Of a DNA stretch of 14,614 nucleotides, positions 1-6,758 are shown piece after piece (within the stretch, counting starts at the first letter, position 1; every line of letters begins with the position of its first letter). Origin of the DNA: Sedimentisphaerales bacterium. GTDB lineage: Bacteria; Planctomycetota; Phycisphaerae; Sedimentisphaerales; SG8-4. The stretch spans positions 1 through 14,614 of the forward strand of contig JAFGCA010000760.1 in the NCBI GenBank assembly GCA_016932895.1. The letters are read 5' to 3'. The notes beneath the pieces were generated by a model that did no database searches, had not been told where the DNA came from, and was given only the letters and a program-made list of their open reading frames with translations. Both the position numbers and the translations under genes were made by a program.

Positions 1-109
1 CGCCCTCACCCGGCACGGACGCGCGGTAGCACCGCATTTCGCAACGTCCGCCACGAACGGAAGCGATGGTGTGAAGAGTGAGAAGGGTGTGAAGGGCCCG
101 GGGGGGGTG

Positions 110-147
110 GAGATTGCCACGGCCTGCTGGGCCGGACTCGCAATGAC
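110..147. repeat. Palindromic dispersed-type repeat (GTCATTGCGAG...GGCAATCTC family)
   Basis: Read on the - strand, the element begins GTCATTGCGAG and ends GGCAATCTC. These ends resemble short palindromic intergenic repeats that occur in many copies in several environmental bacterial genomes. In the window, ATTGC (112-116) pairs with GCAAT (140-144), and an inner stem CGGCC (120-124) pairs with GGCCG (130-134) around a TGCTG loop, so the RNA or single-stranded DNA would form a cruciform-like hairpin. Only one copy is present here. Calling it dispersed therefore rests on recollection of the consensus, not on copies seen in the window. Confidence 0.45.
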
Positions 148-360
148 ATGCGGCCGGAGGATGGCTTCGCAGCCCCCATACGAAATACCAGATGCCAAAT
201 CCCTATGCTGTTGTCAAAGAGCCGCCAGAAAACCGCGCCCCCACTATGGGGGGAAAGCTGCGTGAATTTTGCGAAAAAAAATGGAGAATCTCGCCGGCGC
301 AATGTATGCAAGTCCCTGCTGACACAAGAATAAGAAGTTTTTGGGCAGGCTCGCTTCAAT

Positions 361-492
361 GCCTCCGTGACATTGTACGAGGCCGCTCAAGACGTGCGAT
401 GGCGATGAGAGGTCTTGACGGGCCCTGCGAATGTCTGTACAACGGGGGCAGGTTGCGGGTTACCGGACGCAAAGACGGAGGAACTACGCTCC
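361..492 (+). other. Possible structured RNA or leader with GGACGCAAAG string
   Basis: Several helices can form: GCCTC (361-365) with GAGGC (379-383), CAAGAC with GTCTTG around 388-417, GACATT (369-374) with AATGTC (430-435), TTGCG (453-457) with CGCAA (468-472), and GGAG (477-480) with CTCC (489-492). The first and third compete. The string GGACGCAAAG at 465-474 equals the core joining strand of the cyclic-di-GMP-I (GEMM) riboswitch, and GGGTTACCG just before it resembles the 3' end of that RNA. The normal order of elements and the GGCAAACC strand are missing, so this is at best a degenerate or unrelated structure. The promoter at 515-544 lies between it and the operon. Confidence 0.2.
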
Positions 493-514
493 TTAATGGA
501 AACCTAACAGACTA

Positions 515-544
515 TTGACTGATAAGGGTACTTTTTGTTAAAAT
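515..544 (+). promoter_or_regulatory. Sigma70-type promoter for the VTC operon
   Basis: TTGACT (515-520) and TAAAAT (539-544) are separated by 18 bases, giving a near-consensus housekeeping promoter in an AT-rich island inside GC-rich DNA. Transcription would begin near 551, leaving a leader of about 150 bases before the ATG at 704. No other strong promoter is seen before the next four genes, which fits one operon. Confidence 0.55.
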
Positions 545-703
545 AGAGAAAAGATTTGTGTGGGAGTCAGCCACATCCAGTGTGAGATATGGGGAGTGAG
601 GGAACACCATCGCCCAAGCAGGTGATGCCTGTTGGCTGTTTGGGAGCAGGCAAGAAGAGGCAGTGAAAGGAGTGCTGAAGACTTGGAGTTTGGAAGCCCT
701 GCA

Positions 704-1591
704 ATGCCGAGCGAATCGAAAGAGAACCTCGGCATCTCAGCGGGCCGTGTGAAACATCAGGCAGGATATGCACCTTCGGGGAAGAAGGAGGCACAGAAGG
801 TCCGTCCGGAGCGAAAGCCGAAGAAGACGGTGGATCGGATGCTGGCGTGCCGGTTCGAGCTGAAGTATCTCATTACCGAATCGGAGGCGGCGGCGATCGA
901 TCGTTACATCCGGCCTTTCCTGCCGCCAGACCGCTATTCGAAGTTGCAGCGAGGGGGCATGTATCCGATTGTAAGTCTATATCTGGATTCGCCGGATTTA
1001 CACTTGTGTCGGGAAACGCTCACCGGCGTGAAGAACCGTTTCAAGCTGCGGATTCGCAGCTACACCGACGAGCCGGAATATCCCCGTTTCTTCGAGATCA
1101 AGCGGCGGATCAACCGCGTGATTGTCAAGAGCCGCGCCCGCGTGACGGATCGGGACGTCCCCGTTTTGCTGAGCGGCCGGTCGCTGCCGCCCCAGGGCTA
1201 TTCCACGGATGAGGCGGCTCTGAACCAGTTTCAGCTTTATACCTCCAGCATTCATGCCGGTCCCATGGTGCTCATTCGTTACATGAGACAGGCGTTCGAG
1301 AACACTTCGGAGAACCGGGTCCGCGTGACTTTTGACCGCCGGCTTTGTTACAAGGTGACGCACAAACCGCAGGTGCGGCTGGGCGGAACCGGGTGGCAGC
1401 ACAACTCGGTAACCCAGGGGCACGTGATTCTGGAGATCAAGTTCACCGGACGATACCCGGAGTGGCTCGCCCGGATGGCGACGCATTTCAACCTGGAACA
1501 GCGTTCGATCTCAAAGTACGCGACGTCCATTGAACAGGCGTGCGGGCTGGGATTCTGCTCGCCCGTCATAAGGACCGTGCAGTATGGATAA
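704..1591 (+). CDS. VTC-domain (polyphosphate polymerase-like) protein
   Basis: The protein belongs to the VTC family of triphosphate-tunnel enzymes. In yeast Vtc4 this domain makes polyphosphate from ATP; the role of stand-alone bacterial members is less certain. The tunnel strands are visible in order: RFELKY just after residue 48, SLYLDS, RFKLRIRSY, FFEIKRR with KSRARV, ILEIKF and a final SKYATSIE. The charged alternating residues (R.E.K, R.R, E.K) are those that line the tunnel and bind phosphates and metal. The first ~45 residues are basic and low in complexity. The start is uncertain: ATG 704 has a weak GGAAG, TTG 683 has a better GAAAGGAG (665-672), and TTG 632 has AGGTGA. An in-frame TGA at 623 limits the frame. 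The gene overlaps the DUF4956 gene by 8 bases, so the two are probably co-translated. No membrane segment is seen. Confidence 0.85.
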   Translation: MPSESKENLGISAGRVKHQAGYAPSGKKEAQKVRPERKPKKTVDRMLACRFELKYLITESEAAAIDRYIRPFLPPDRYSKLQRGGMYPIVSLYLDSPDLHLCRETLTGVKNRFKLRIRSYTDEPEYPRFFEIKRRINRVIVKSRARVTDRDVPVLLSGRSLPPQGYSTDEAALNQFQLYTSSIHAGPMVLIRYMRQAFENTSENRVRVTFDRRLCYKVTHKPQVRLGGTGWQHNSVTQGHVILEIKFTGRYPEWLARMATHFNLEQRSISKYATSIEQACGLGFCSPVIRTVQYG

Positions 1592-2279
1592 GCTGTGGCA
1601 ATTGATCGATGAGACGCCCCTCGAAGCGGGCGGGTTCAGCCCGGAGAGCGTTTTGCTTTCGCTTCTGCTGGCGTTCGTGCTGGGTCAACTTCTGGCCTGG
1701 GTGTACTACCTCACGCACAGCGGGCTGTCGTATTCCCGCTCGTACGTGCAATCTCTGATCCTGATCACCGTGGTGGTGGCCATGGTGATGGCGGTGATCG
1801 GCAACAACATCATCACCGCCGTCGGTCTGATGGGTGCCCTGGCGATCATTCGGTTTCGAAACGTGATGAAGGATACGCGGGATATCGCCTTCATCTTTTG
1901 CGCCCTGGTCGTGGGAATGGCGGCGGGCTCGCATCGGTACGCCACCGCGATCGTGGGCACGATCCTTCTCTGCCTGATTGCGATCTACCTGTACTTTACC
2001 AACTTCGGCTCCCATGAACCTCACAACGGATTCCTGCGTTTCAGCCTGCGGGGGGCGATTGGCCCCGAGCATCCGGTGCCCGGCATTCTGCGGCGTTTCT
2101 GCGGGAACTTCTCGCTGATTTCGGTGCAGGATACGGGGTTCGGCGGCCCCGCCGAATACGCGTACCAGTTGATGATTCGCAATATCACCCGGAATGAGGA
2201 GTTTATCTCGGCCCTGGAGAAGGTTGAAGGAATCGAGAACATCAGTCTGACGATGCAGGAGAAGCTGCTCGAGGTATAG
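1584..2279 (+). CDS. DUF4956 integral membrane protein
   Basis: This 231-residue protein has a hydrophobic N-terminal two-thirds with about four or five membrane segments (roughly residues 22-44, 55-73, 76-90, 101-116 and 119-138). A soluble C-terminal domain of about 90 residues follows and probably faces the cytoplasm. The ALAIIRFRN motif, with RFRN at residues 90-93, followed by KDTRDIAFIF, is the hallmark of the DUF4956 family. The biochemical function of that family is unknown to me, but its genes often sit beside VTC-domain genes, as here. The ATG lies inside the last codons of the VTC gene (8-base overlap), and the next gene begins 8 bases after the stop. It is the only polytopic inner-membrane protein in the operon, so it may be the membrane partner of the VTC protein or of the adaptor; that is inference. 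Confidence 0.85.
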   Translation: MDKLWQLIDETPLEAGGFSPESVLLSLLLAFVLGQLLAWVYYLTHSGLSYSRSYVQSLILITVVVAMVMAVIGNNIITAVGLMGALAIIRFRNVMKDTRDIAFIFCALVVGMAAGSHRYATAIVGTILLCLIAIYLYFTNFGSHEPHNGFLRFSLRGAIGPEHPVPGILRRFCGNFSLISVQDTGFGGPAEYAYQLMIRNITRNEEFISALEKVEGIENISLTMQEKLLEV

Positions 2280-2287
2280 GCTACGTA

Positions 2288-3517
2288 ATGAAGAAGAAAT
2301 CCTCCAGAAAAAGTCACACGGTGAAACGGTACTTCCTGCATCATATGGTGCCGGTGGTGGTCTGGCTGGGGGCCTTGGGGGGCGTTGTCGGACTGTTCCA
2401 GCGTCAGGCACAGCGTTTCGAGGTCGTTGGGATCGCCCGGAGCGAAGTTCGTCAGGTTGCCGTCAGCAGTACGGGCCGGATCAAGGAGGTTCGCGTCGGA
2501 CTTTTCGAGCCCGTACAGGCCGGGCAGACACTGGCCGTCGTGGATACGATCCTGGACAACGAGCAGACCCTCAAGTCGCAGCTTGAGGCGCAACTGGCCA
2601 GTGCCTCGGCGGGGATCGAGCACTTGGTGGCTCAGCTTCTGCCGACGCAGGATCTCATGGAGGCCGATGCCGCCAACCTGGAGCTGAACCGCGCGGGCGA
2701 CCTGCGGCGGTTTTCGGTCGACGTGGACAACGCCCGGCTGCGAATTCTCGAATTGCAGGCGGCCATTGCCGCCGACCGAATTCTCCTGCACGATTTGGCG
2801 ATGGAGGTCAAGATCGTCGACAAGCTCGTGGTCGACGAGGCGGTTGCCCCTTATGAGCTGGAAAAGGCCAAGGTCCAGCACGAAAGTCTGGCGGCGAAAA
2901 TTGCCGATAACGAGACGCTGCTGGCTCAGGCCCGGGTCACTCTGGACGAGGCGCAGCAGCGGTGGGAGCGATTCTTGCGGCAGGAAGTGGCCCGTCCCTC
3001 CGTGCCTCATGCCCTGGAAGTGATACGCAAGGAGATCAAGGTCCAGGAAGAGGTGATGAAGGGTTTGCTCAAGCAGCTCAAGGCGTTGGAATCACGCGGG
3101 TCCGTCGAATTGACGGCGCCCATTGACGGAGTCGTCATCCCGCTGTACGTGCAGGCGAACGAAGCGTTGCAGCAACGGCCGGGCGAGCACGTCATGCGGC
3201 GTGCCGGAGAGGTCGTGACGGCCGGCGAGCCCATTCTGGCGGTGGCCGAGAAGGAGCCGACCGAAATCGTCGCCTACGCCAGCGAGCAGCAGATCGGGGC
3301 GCTCAAAGGCAAAATGAAGGTCCAGTTGGTCAAAGCCACAACGCCGGCCCAACTCGCCCAGTCGAATATCGTGTCGATCGGTCCCACGATTGAGCTGATG
3401 CCGCAACGCTTGTGGCGCAATCCCACCATTCCGCAATGGGGTCGTCCCGTGGTGATCGGTGTGCCGCCCGGGCTGAGCGTGATCTCGGGCGAGATTGTCG
3501 GCATCAGGGGGCTGTAG
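2288..3517 (+). CDS. HlyD-family periplasmic adaptor (membrane fusion protein)
   Basis: The product is a 409-residue adaptor of the HlyD/RND membrane-fusion type, which bridges an inner-membrane transporter and a TolC-type channel. A basic N-terminus (KKKSSRKSH) and one membrane segment at about residues 20-37 anchor it in the inner membrane. The first half of a biotinyl-lipoyl-like domain lies at about 56-87 (TGRIKEVRVGLFEPVQAGQ). A long helical hairpin rich in Q, E, A and L follows from about 90 to 270, and the second lipoyl half at 272-320 begins ELTAPIDGVV. A beta-barrel-like C-terminus ends the protein. The order is standard. It starts 8 bases after the DUF4956 stop and is followed by a TolC-family gene. 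No ABC ATPase, RND pump or MFS exporter is encoded beside it. Confidence 0.85.
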   Translation: MKKKSSRKSHTVKRYFLHHMVPVVVWLGALGGVVGLFQRQAQRFEVVGIARSEVRQVAVSSTGRIKEVRVGLFEPVQAGQTLAVVDTILDNEQTLKSQLEAQLASASAGIEHLVAQLLPTQDLMEADAANLELNRAGDLRRFSVDVDNARLRILELQAAIAADRILLHDLAMEVKIVDKLVVDEAVAPYELEKAKVQHESLAAKIADNETLLAQARVTLDEAQQRWERFLRQEVARPSVPHALEVIRKEIKVQEEVMKGLLKQLKALESRGSVELTAPIDGVVIPLYVQANEALQQRPGEHVMRRAGEVVTAGEPILAVAEKEPTEIVAYASEQQIGALKGKMKVQLVKATTPAQLAQSNIVSIGPTIELMPQRLWRNPTIPQWGRPVVIGVPPGLSVISGEIVGIRGL

Positions 3518-3575
3518 CCTGGCGCCCTTGTCCGACCCGGTTTTGGTGGGAATACAGAAGCGGAGACGCGTGAAA

Positions 3576-5213
3576 ATGACGGATGCATCCTACAAGCGAA
3601 AAGGGCAGGCGCTGGTTGCCTTGTGCGTCGCCGGTCTGATCGCCCTGGCCGGATGCGGTCCGAAGAATTACAAGCAGGACGCCGACGAACGCGTCTATAC
3701 CATCATCGACGAGAAGTGGGACCCTGCATTCGGCTCGAAGGCGAACTATAGAATCAGTGACACGGCCCCGTCTCCCAACGACATCCCGGCTGCGACGGCG
3801 GTTCCCGTTTCGGGCGTGCTGACTTTTCCGCAGGCGATGGCCCTGGCAACCGCGCAAAACCGCGAGTACCAGACGGAAAAGGAGACACTGTACAGCACGG
3901 CGTTGGACTTGCGGCTGGTGCGGCACAGTTTCGAGAATCAACTTTTCGGCGGCGGCAGCCTTTTCTACAGCAACAACGGTCGCGACGAATCCGTAGCGGC
4001 CGAGGCCAACGTCGGCTTCAATCGATTGCTGGCGACCGGCACGCAGATCAGCAGTGCGATCGCCGCCCGCTGGCTGGCGGTTCTGATCGGGGCCGGGGAC
4101 CACGGTTTGGCCTCCGTCTTCACGGCCACCGTGGCTCAACCTTTGCTTCGGGGCAGCGACCGTACGGTGGTCCTGGAGAATCTGACCCAGGCGGAGCGGA
4201 ACACGCTCTATCAAATTCGTACGTTCAACCGGTTTCGCAAGTCCTTTGCCGTGGCGGTTGCGACGCAGTATTTTCAGGTCCTTGAGTTGTACGACGTCGT
4301 TGCCATCACGCGCGACTACCTTGAGGCCCTGACGGAGTTGCATGACGACGTGGCCAAGCTCGCGGCCGCAGGCCGGCTTCCCAGGCTGGAGGCGGACCGG
4401 CTTGCCCAGGAGGTGCTGCGGGCTCGTGACGCGCTCATTCTGGCGCAGCGAGAATACGAGCGGTTTCTCGACCAGTTCAAGATGACGCTGGCCGTTGCGC
4501 CGACGACGGAGTTCCGCCTCGACACGAGCGTGCTGGCGGCGCTGAAGGAGCATGGGATCCCCGAACCGGAGATCGCGATTGACGCGGCGATTGAGTCGGC
4601 CCTGCTCCGGCGCCTGGATATGGCCAACCGCGCCGACGCGGTCCTTGATGCGCAACGGGCGGCATACGTGGCGGCCGACGCATTGCGAGCGGGCCTGGAC
4701 GTGACGGGAACGGCCGCTGTGGACTCGCATGGCAATGGGACGGTCTCGGCGGGGCCGGTTTTGGATGTGCCGCTCGATCGTGTCGAGGAGCAAACGGTCT
4801 ATCGCAAGGCGCTGATTGCTTTGGATCAGCGTCGGCGCGACTATGATCAGGCGACCGACACCGTGCGGCTGGAAGTGCGGGAGGCCTACCGCAAACTCCA
4901 GGAGACGGGCGAGAGGTACCGCGTCCTTTCGGAGAGTCTGGCGACGGCGCGGACGCGGATCGCGCGAACCTCGGAGTTGCTTACGTATGCCCGCGTGGAC
5001 AGTCGGCGCGTGCTCGGCGCTCACGCAGATTTGTATGACGCGCGGAACGCGGCAACCGATGCTCTCATCGATTATGCCATTGCTACGTTGAACTTCTATC
5101 GTGACACGGGCGTTCTTCAGGTGCGCCCGGACGGGATGTGGGAGGCCGGCGCGGGCGACGCGCCGATGGCCCGGACCGAGTTCATGCCGGATTCTTCCGT
5201 GACGCGGCGATGA
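3576..5213 (+). CDS. TolC-family outer-membrane efflux lipoprotein
   Basis: Read from ATG 3576 the product has 545 residues. It opens with a lipoprotein signal peptide: basic SYKRKG, a hydrophobic core, then the lipobox LAGC with the lipidated cysteine at residue 27. The frame is open back to 3495, but the signal peptide and a GGAG at 3562-3565 favour 3576 (GTG 3570 is an alternative). The mature part has the two-fold repeat of outer-membrane efflux proteins: LTFPQAMALATAQN near the start of the first half, long helices with many A, R, E and L, and a second half containing RRRDYDQATDTVRLEVREAY. Such proteins form trimeric channels through the outer membrane and periplasm. The gene follows the adaptor after 58 bases, so the pair would give the outer two parts of a tripartite exporter. 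Confidence 0.85.
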   Translation: MTDASYKRKGQALVALCVAGLIALAGCGPKNYKQDADERVYTIIDEKWDPAFGSKANYRISDTAPSPNDIPAATAVPVSGVLTFPQAMALATAQNREYQTEKETLYSTALDLRLVRHSFENQLFGGGSLFYSNNGRDESVAAEANVGFNRLLATGTQISSAIAARWLAVLIGAGDHGLASVFTATVAQPLLRGSDRTVVLENLTQAERNTLYQIRTFNRFRKSFAVAVATQYFQVLELYDVVAITRDYLEALTELHDDVAKLAAAGRLPRLEADRLAQEVLRARDALILAQREYERFLDQFKMTLAVAPTTEFRLDTSVLAALKEHGIPEPEIAIDAAIESALLRRLDMANRADAVLDAQRAAYVAADALRAGLDVTGTAAVDSHGNGTVSAGPVLDVPLDRVEEQTVYRKALIALDQRRRDYDQATDTVRLEVREAYRKLQETGERYRVLSESLATARTRIARTSELLTYARVDSRRVLGAHADLYDARNAATDALIDYAIATLNFYRDTGVLQVRPDGMWEAGAGDAPMARTEFMPDSSVTRR

Positions 5214-5265
5214 CGGGCAAATCCAGGTTGGCATAGAAGACTGCCGGAGAAACTCACATTCGGAA

Positions 5266-5271
5266 GGAAGG
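5266..5271 (+). promoter_or_regulatory. Ribosome binding site GGAAGG
   Basis: GGAAGG sits 6 bases before ATG 5278, the clearest Shine-Dalgarno in this operon. It fixes the start and suggests that the secreted last gene is translated independently and strongly rather than by coupling. Confidence 0.6.
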
Positions 5272-5277
5272 TGTAAC

Positions 5278-6363
5278 ATGCGTTTGACGGGGATGCGGGC
5301 CGCCCTCGTGGTCATGCTGGCGCTGGCCGCGAGCCTCCACGGGGCCGATGTTATCTTGAACGAATACAATGCCGTCAGCGGCACGAATTTCCTCAACGGT
5401 GGAGACGCCGCCGCAGACGAAGAGGGAGGCCGGGCGTCGGATACCTATTTCGGCCGTGTCCAGGGCAACGGTGGAGACTGGTTCGAGCTGGTGGTGATCG
5501 AAGACCACCTGGATATGCGCCGCTGGCATCTGGACATTTACGGTGGTGGCATTCTCGATGAGACGCTCGACCTCACGGATGACCTGATATGGTCGGACCT
5601 GCGCAGCGGTACGATCATCACGATCTCCGAAGACGTTCCCAGTGACGTCAGCTACGATCCGGCCGCCGGCGACTGGTGGATCAACGTTCAGGCCAACGAC
5701 GATGCCGATGGAGTTTACATCGAGGCGTCGTCGTTTCCCGTCAGCAGCAATGACTGGCAGTTGCGCATTCGGGACGCCCTGGGTGCGATTGTGTATGGAC
5801 CGGCCGGGGAGGGCGTCGGCCCCGCCAACGGCGTCTCGGCCACCGAGGTGGCCCGGTTGGAGGCCACTCCCAGCGCGTCCGTTACGCCGAGCTCGAACGA
5901 TTACGACGACGGGGCGGATTTCAGCACCTTTGGCGCACCCAATCGCTGGGGCGTTCAGGATTTCAGAGATCTTCGTACGGTCGCTTCTGCGCCGGCCTCG
6001 ATCTCCGTGTCGTCGCCCGACGGCCTCGAGGTTCTGGCGACCGGCGACTTCGCCACGATTCGGTGGGACAGCGAGGGGGTTGTCGAGGCCGTTCTCATCG
6101 AGTTCTCCCTGGATAACGGCGATACGTGGTCGAGCGTCTATCCTCCCAATGTTGGTAACAGCGGGCAGTACCGGTGGCTCGTTCCGGCGGTGGATTCAGA
6201 TGAGTGTCTGGTTCGCGTTTCCAGCACGACGCGCCTGGGCATCCATGACGTCAGCGCTGAGGTCTTTAGCATCATTCAATGCCCGCTGGCGGCCGACCTG
6301 ACCGGCGATTGCATCGTCAATTTCTTTGATTTGGCGCTGATGGCCTCATCCTGGCTGCAATAG
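5278..6363 (+). CDS. Secreted lamin-tail-like protein with C-terminal dockerin-like repeat
   Basis: The 361-residue product has a Sec signal peptide (MRLTGMR, then a hydrophobic stretch to about residue 20, cleavage probably near HGA at 21-23). The next ~200 residues begin VILNEYNAVSG and contain GNGGDWFELVV and RRWHLDIYGGG, the pattern of lamin-tail (LTD)-like beta domains in planctomycete surface proteins. An Ig-like region of the Kre9/Knh1 type follows at about 240-337 (ATIRWDSEG, EFSLDNGDTW, YRWLVP). The last 22 residues form one dockerin-type calcium loop (DLTGDC, N, D) plus helix and end at the stop. Classical dockerins have two such repeats, so a single one suggests a sorting or docking tag. 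It is the last gene of the operon and its cargo or partner role is inferred only. Confidence 0.75.
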   Translation: MRLTGMRAALVVMLALAASLHGADVILNEYNAVSGTNFLNGGDAAADEEGGRASDTYFGRVQGNGGDWFELVVIEDHLDMRRWHLDIYGGGILDETLDLTDDLIWSDLRSGTIITISEDVPSDVSYDPAAGDWWINVQANDDADGVYIEASSFPVSSNDWQLRIRDALGAIVYGPAGEGVGPANGVSATEVARLEATPSASVTPSSNDYDDGADFSTFGAPNRWGVQDFRDLRTVASAPASISVSSPDGLEVLATGDFATIRWDSEGVVEAVLIEFSLDNGDTWSSVYPPNVGNSGQYRWLVPAVDSDECLVRVSSTTRLGIHDVSAEVFSIIQCPLAADLTGDCIVNFFDLALMASSWLQ

Positions 6364-6368
6364 GGAAC

Positions 6369-6384
6369 GCCGCCTTCGGGCGGC
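6369..6384 (+). terminator. UUCG-capped hairpin after the envelope operon
   Basis: GCCGCC (6369-6374) and GGCGGC (6379-6384) form a perfect 6-bp stem closed by a TTCG tetraloop, starting 5 bases after the stop codon. No T tract follows, so it may be a weak terminator or a 3' stability element. Confidence 0.4.
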
Positions 6385-6424
6385 TCCAAACCGGCTTATC
6401 AAGACTGGCACAGGGGTTTAGGAG

Positions 6425-6475
6425 CCCGGCGGACAGGGTCCCTTCTGCCGGGGGCCCGTGAGAATACGGGTTTCT
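6425..6475 (+). terminator. Two tandem stem-loops, the second followed by TTTCT
   Basis: CCCGGC (6425-6430) pairs with GCCGGG (6447-6452), enclosing a nested GGAC/GTCC. Right after it CCCGT (6455-6459) pairs with ACGGG (6466-6470) around GAGAAT and is followed by TTTCT. The second stem competes with GGG (6468-6470) pairing to CCC (6478-6480). This may end transcription of the envelope operon or act in the leuS leader. Confidence 0.3.
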
Positions 6476-6603
6476 GACCCGGGACAACCCACGAAGTCTG
6501 CTTCCGGCCTGAGTGTGGCTTAACATTTCGGGGCCTTCGATCCGATGAAATCGAGGAGAGCATCGGCTGCGAAGTGCGCCTACCCATGAGAGGCCGGATG
6601 TTG

Positions 6604-6609
6604 TATAGT
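6604..6609 (+). promoter_or_regulatory. Possible -10 box for leuS
   Basis: TATAGT occurs about 150 bases before leuS. The region 17 bases upstream (TACCCA) does not resemble a -35 box, so the call is weak. A transcript from here would have a leader of roughly 140 bases. Confidence 0.2.
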
Positions 6610-6758
6610 ATGCCTCCGGATGTGCGGACGGATGCAACGGCAGCGCCGGACCGGCCGCACGGCTTGGGCCGGCTTCGGGGTGTGGTGGGGGGATCGGCAG
6701 CTCGGCGCCGAGTTCAGATTCGAAGCGTTGTCTCACGACAGAAAGGTTATCGAAGGGC

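Larger units (their letters stand above)
1..514. other. Upstream non-coding stretch without a supported gene
   Basis: No open frame here gives a recognisable protein. The longest ones (for example 192-518 on the + strand and 6-359 on the - strand) are arginine-, proline- and serine-rich translations of GC-rich DNA with no domain motif. The stretch holds a palindromic dispersed-type repeat (110-147), two copies of GGTGTGAAG 18 bases apart (68-76 and 86-94), a GC hairpin CCCCC-ACTAT-GGGGG (238-252) without a T tract, and a stretch rich in possible helices between 361 and 492. It probably separates an upstream gene outside the window from the operon that starts near 550. Confidence 0.6.
6364..6758. 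other. 395-base intergenic region before leuS
   Basis: No coding frame is convincing. Besides the hairpins at 6369-6384 and 6425-6475, CCGATG (6542-6547) pairs with CATCGG (6561-6566). TATAGT at 6604-6609 is a possible -10 box for leuS without a good -35. A T-box leader would be the obvious device before an aminoacyl-tRNA synthetase gene, but its conserved GGGTGG-ACCGCG antiterminator string is absent. Confidence 0.5.

Noticed and set aside
238..252. CCCCC-ACTAT-GGGGG hairpin as a terminator
   Set aside because: No T tract follows and no gene is seen upstream within the window, so a terminator call is not supported.
192..518. 108-codon frame on the + strand in the upstream region
   Set aside because: There is no ribosome binding site, the codon use is irregular, no family is recognisable, and it overlaps the repeat- and hairpin-rich stretch.
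3495..3575. Longer N-terminus of the TolC-family protein
   Set aside because: It overlaps the adaptor gene end and would place 27 residues ahead of a standard lipoprotein signal peptide.
3504..5396. 630-codon open frame on the - strand opposite the TolC-family gene
   Set aside because: The + strand frame has a lipobox and an efflux-protein pattern. The antisense translation is arginine-rich with no recognisable fold.
6364..6758. T-box riboswitch before leuS
   Set aside because: The conserved antiterminator string (GGGTGG then ACCGCG) and the AGTA/AGAGA-type elements were not found.
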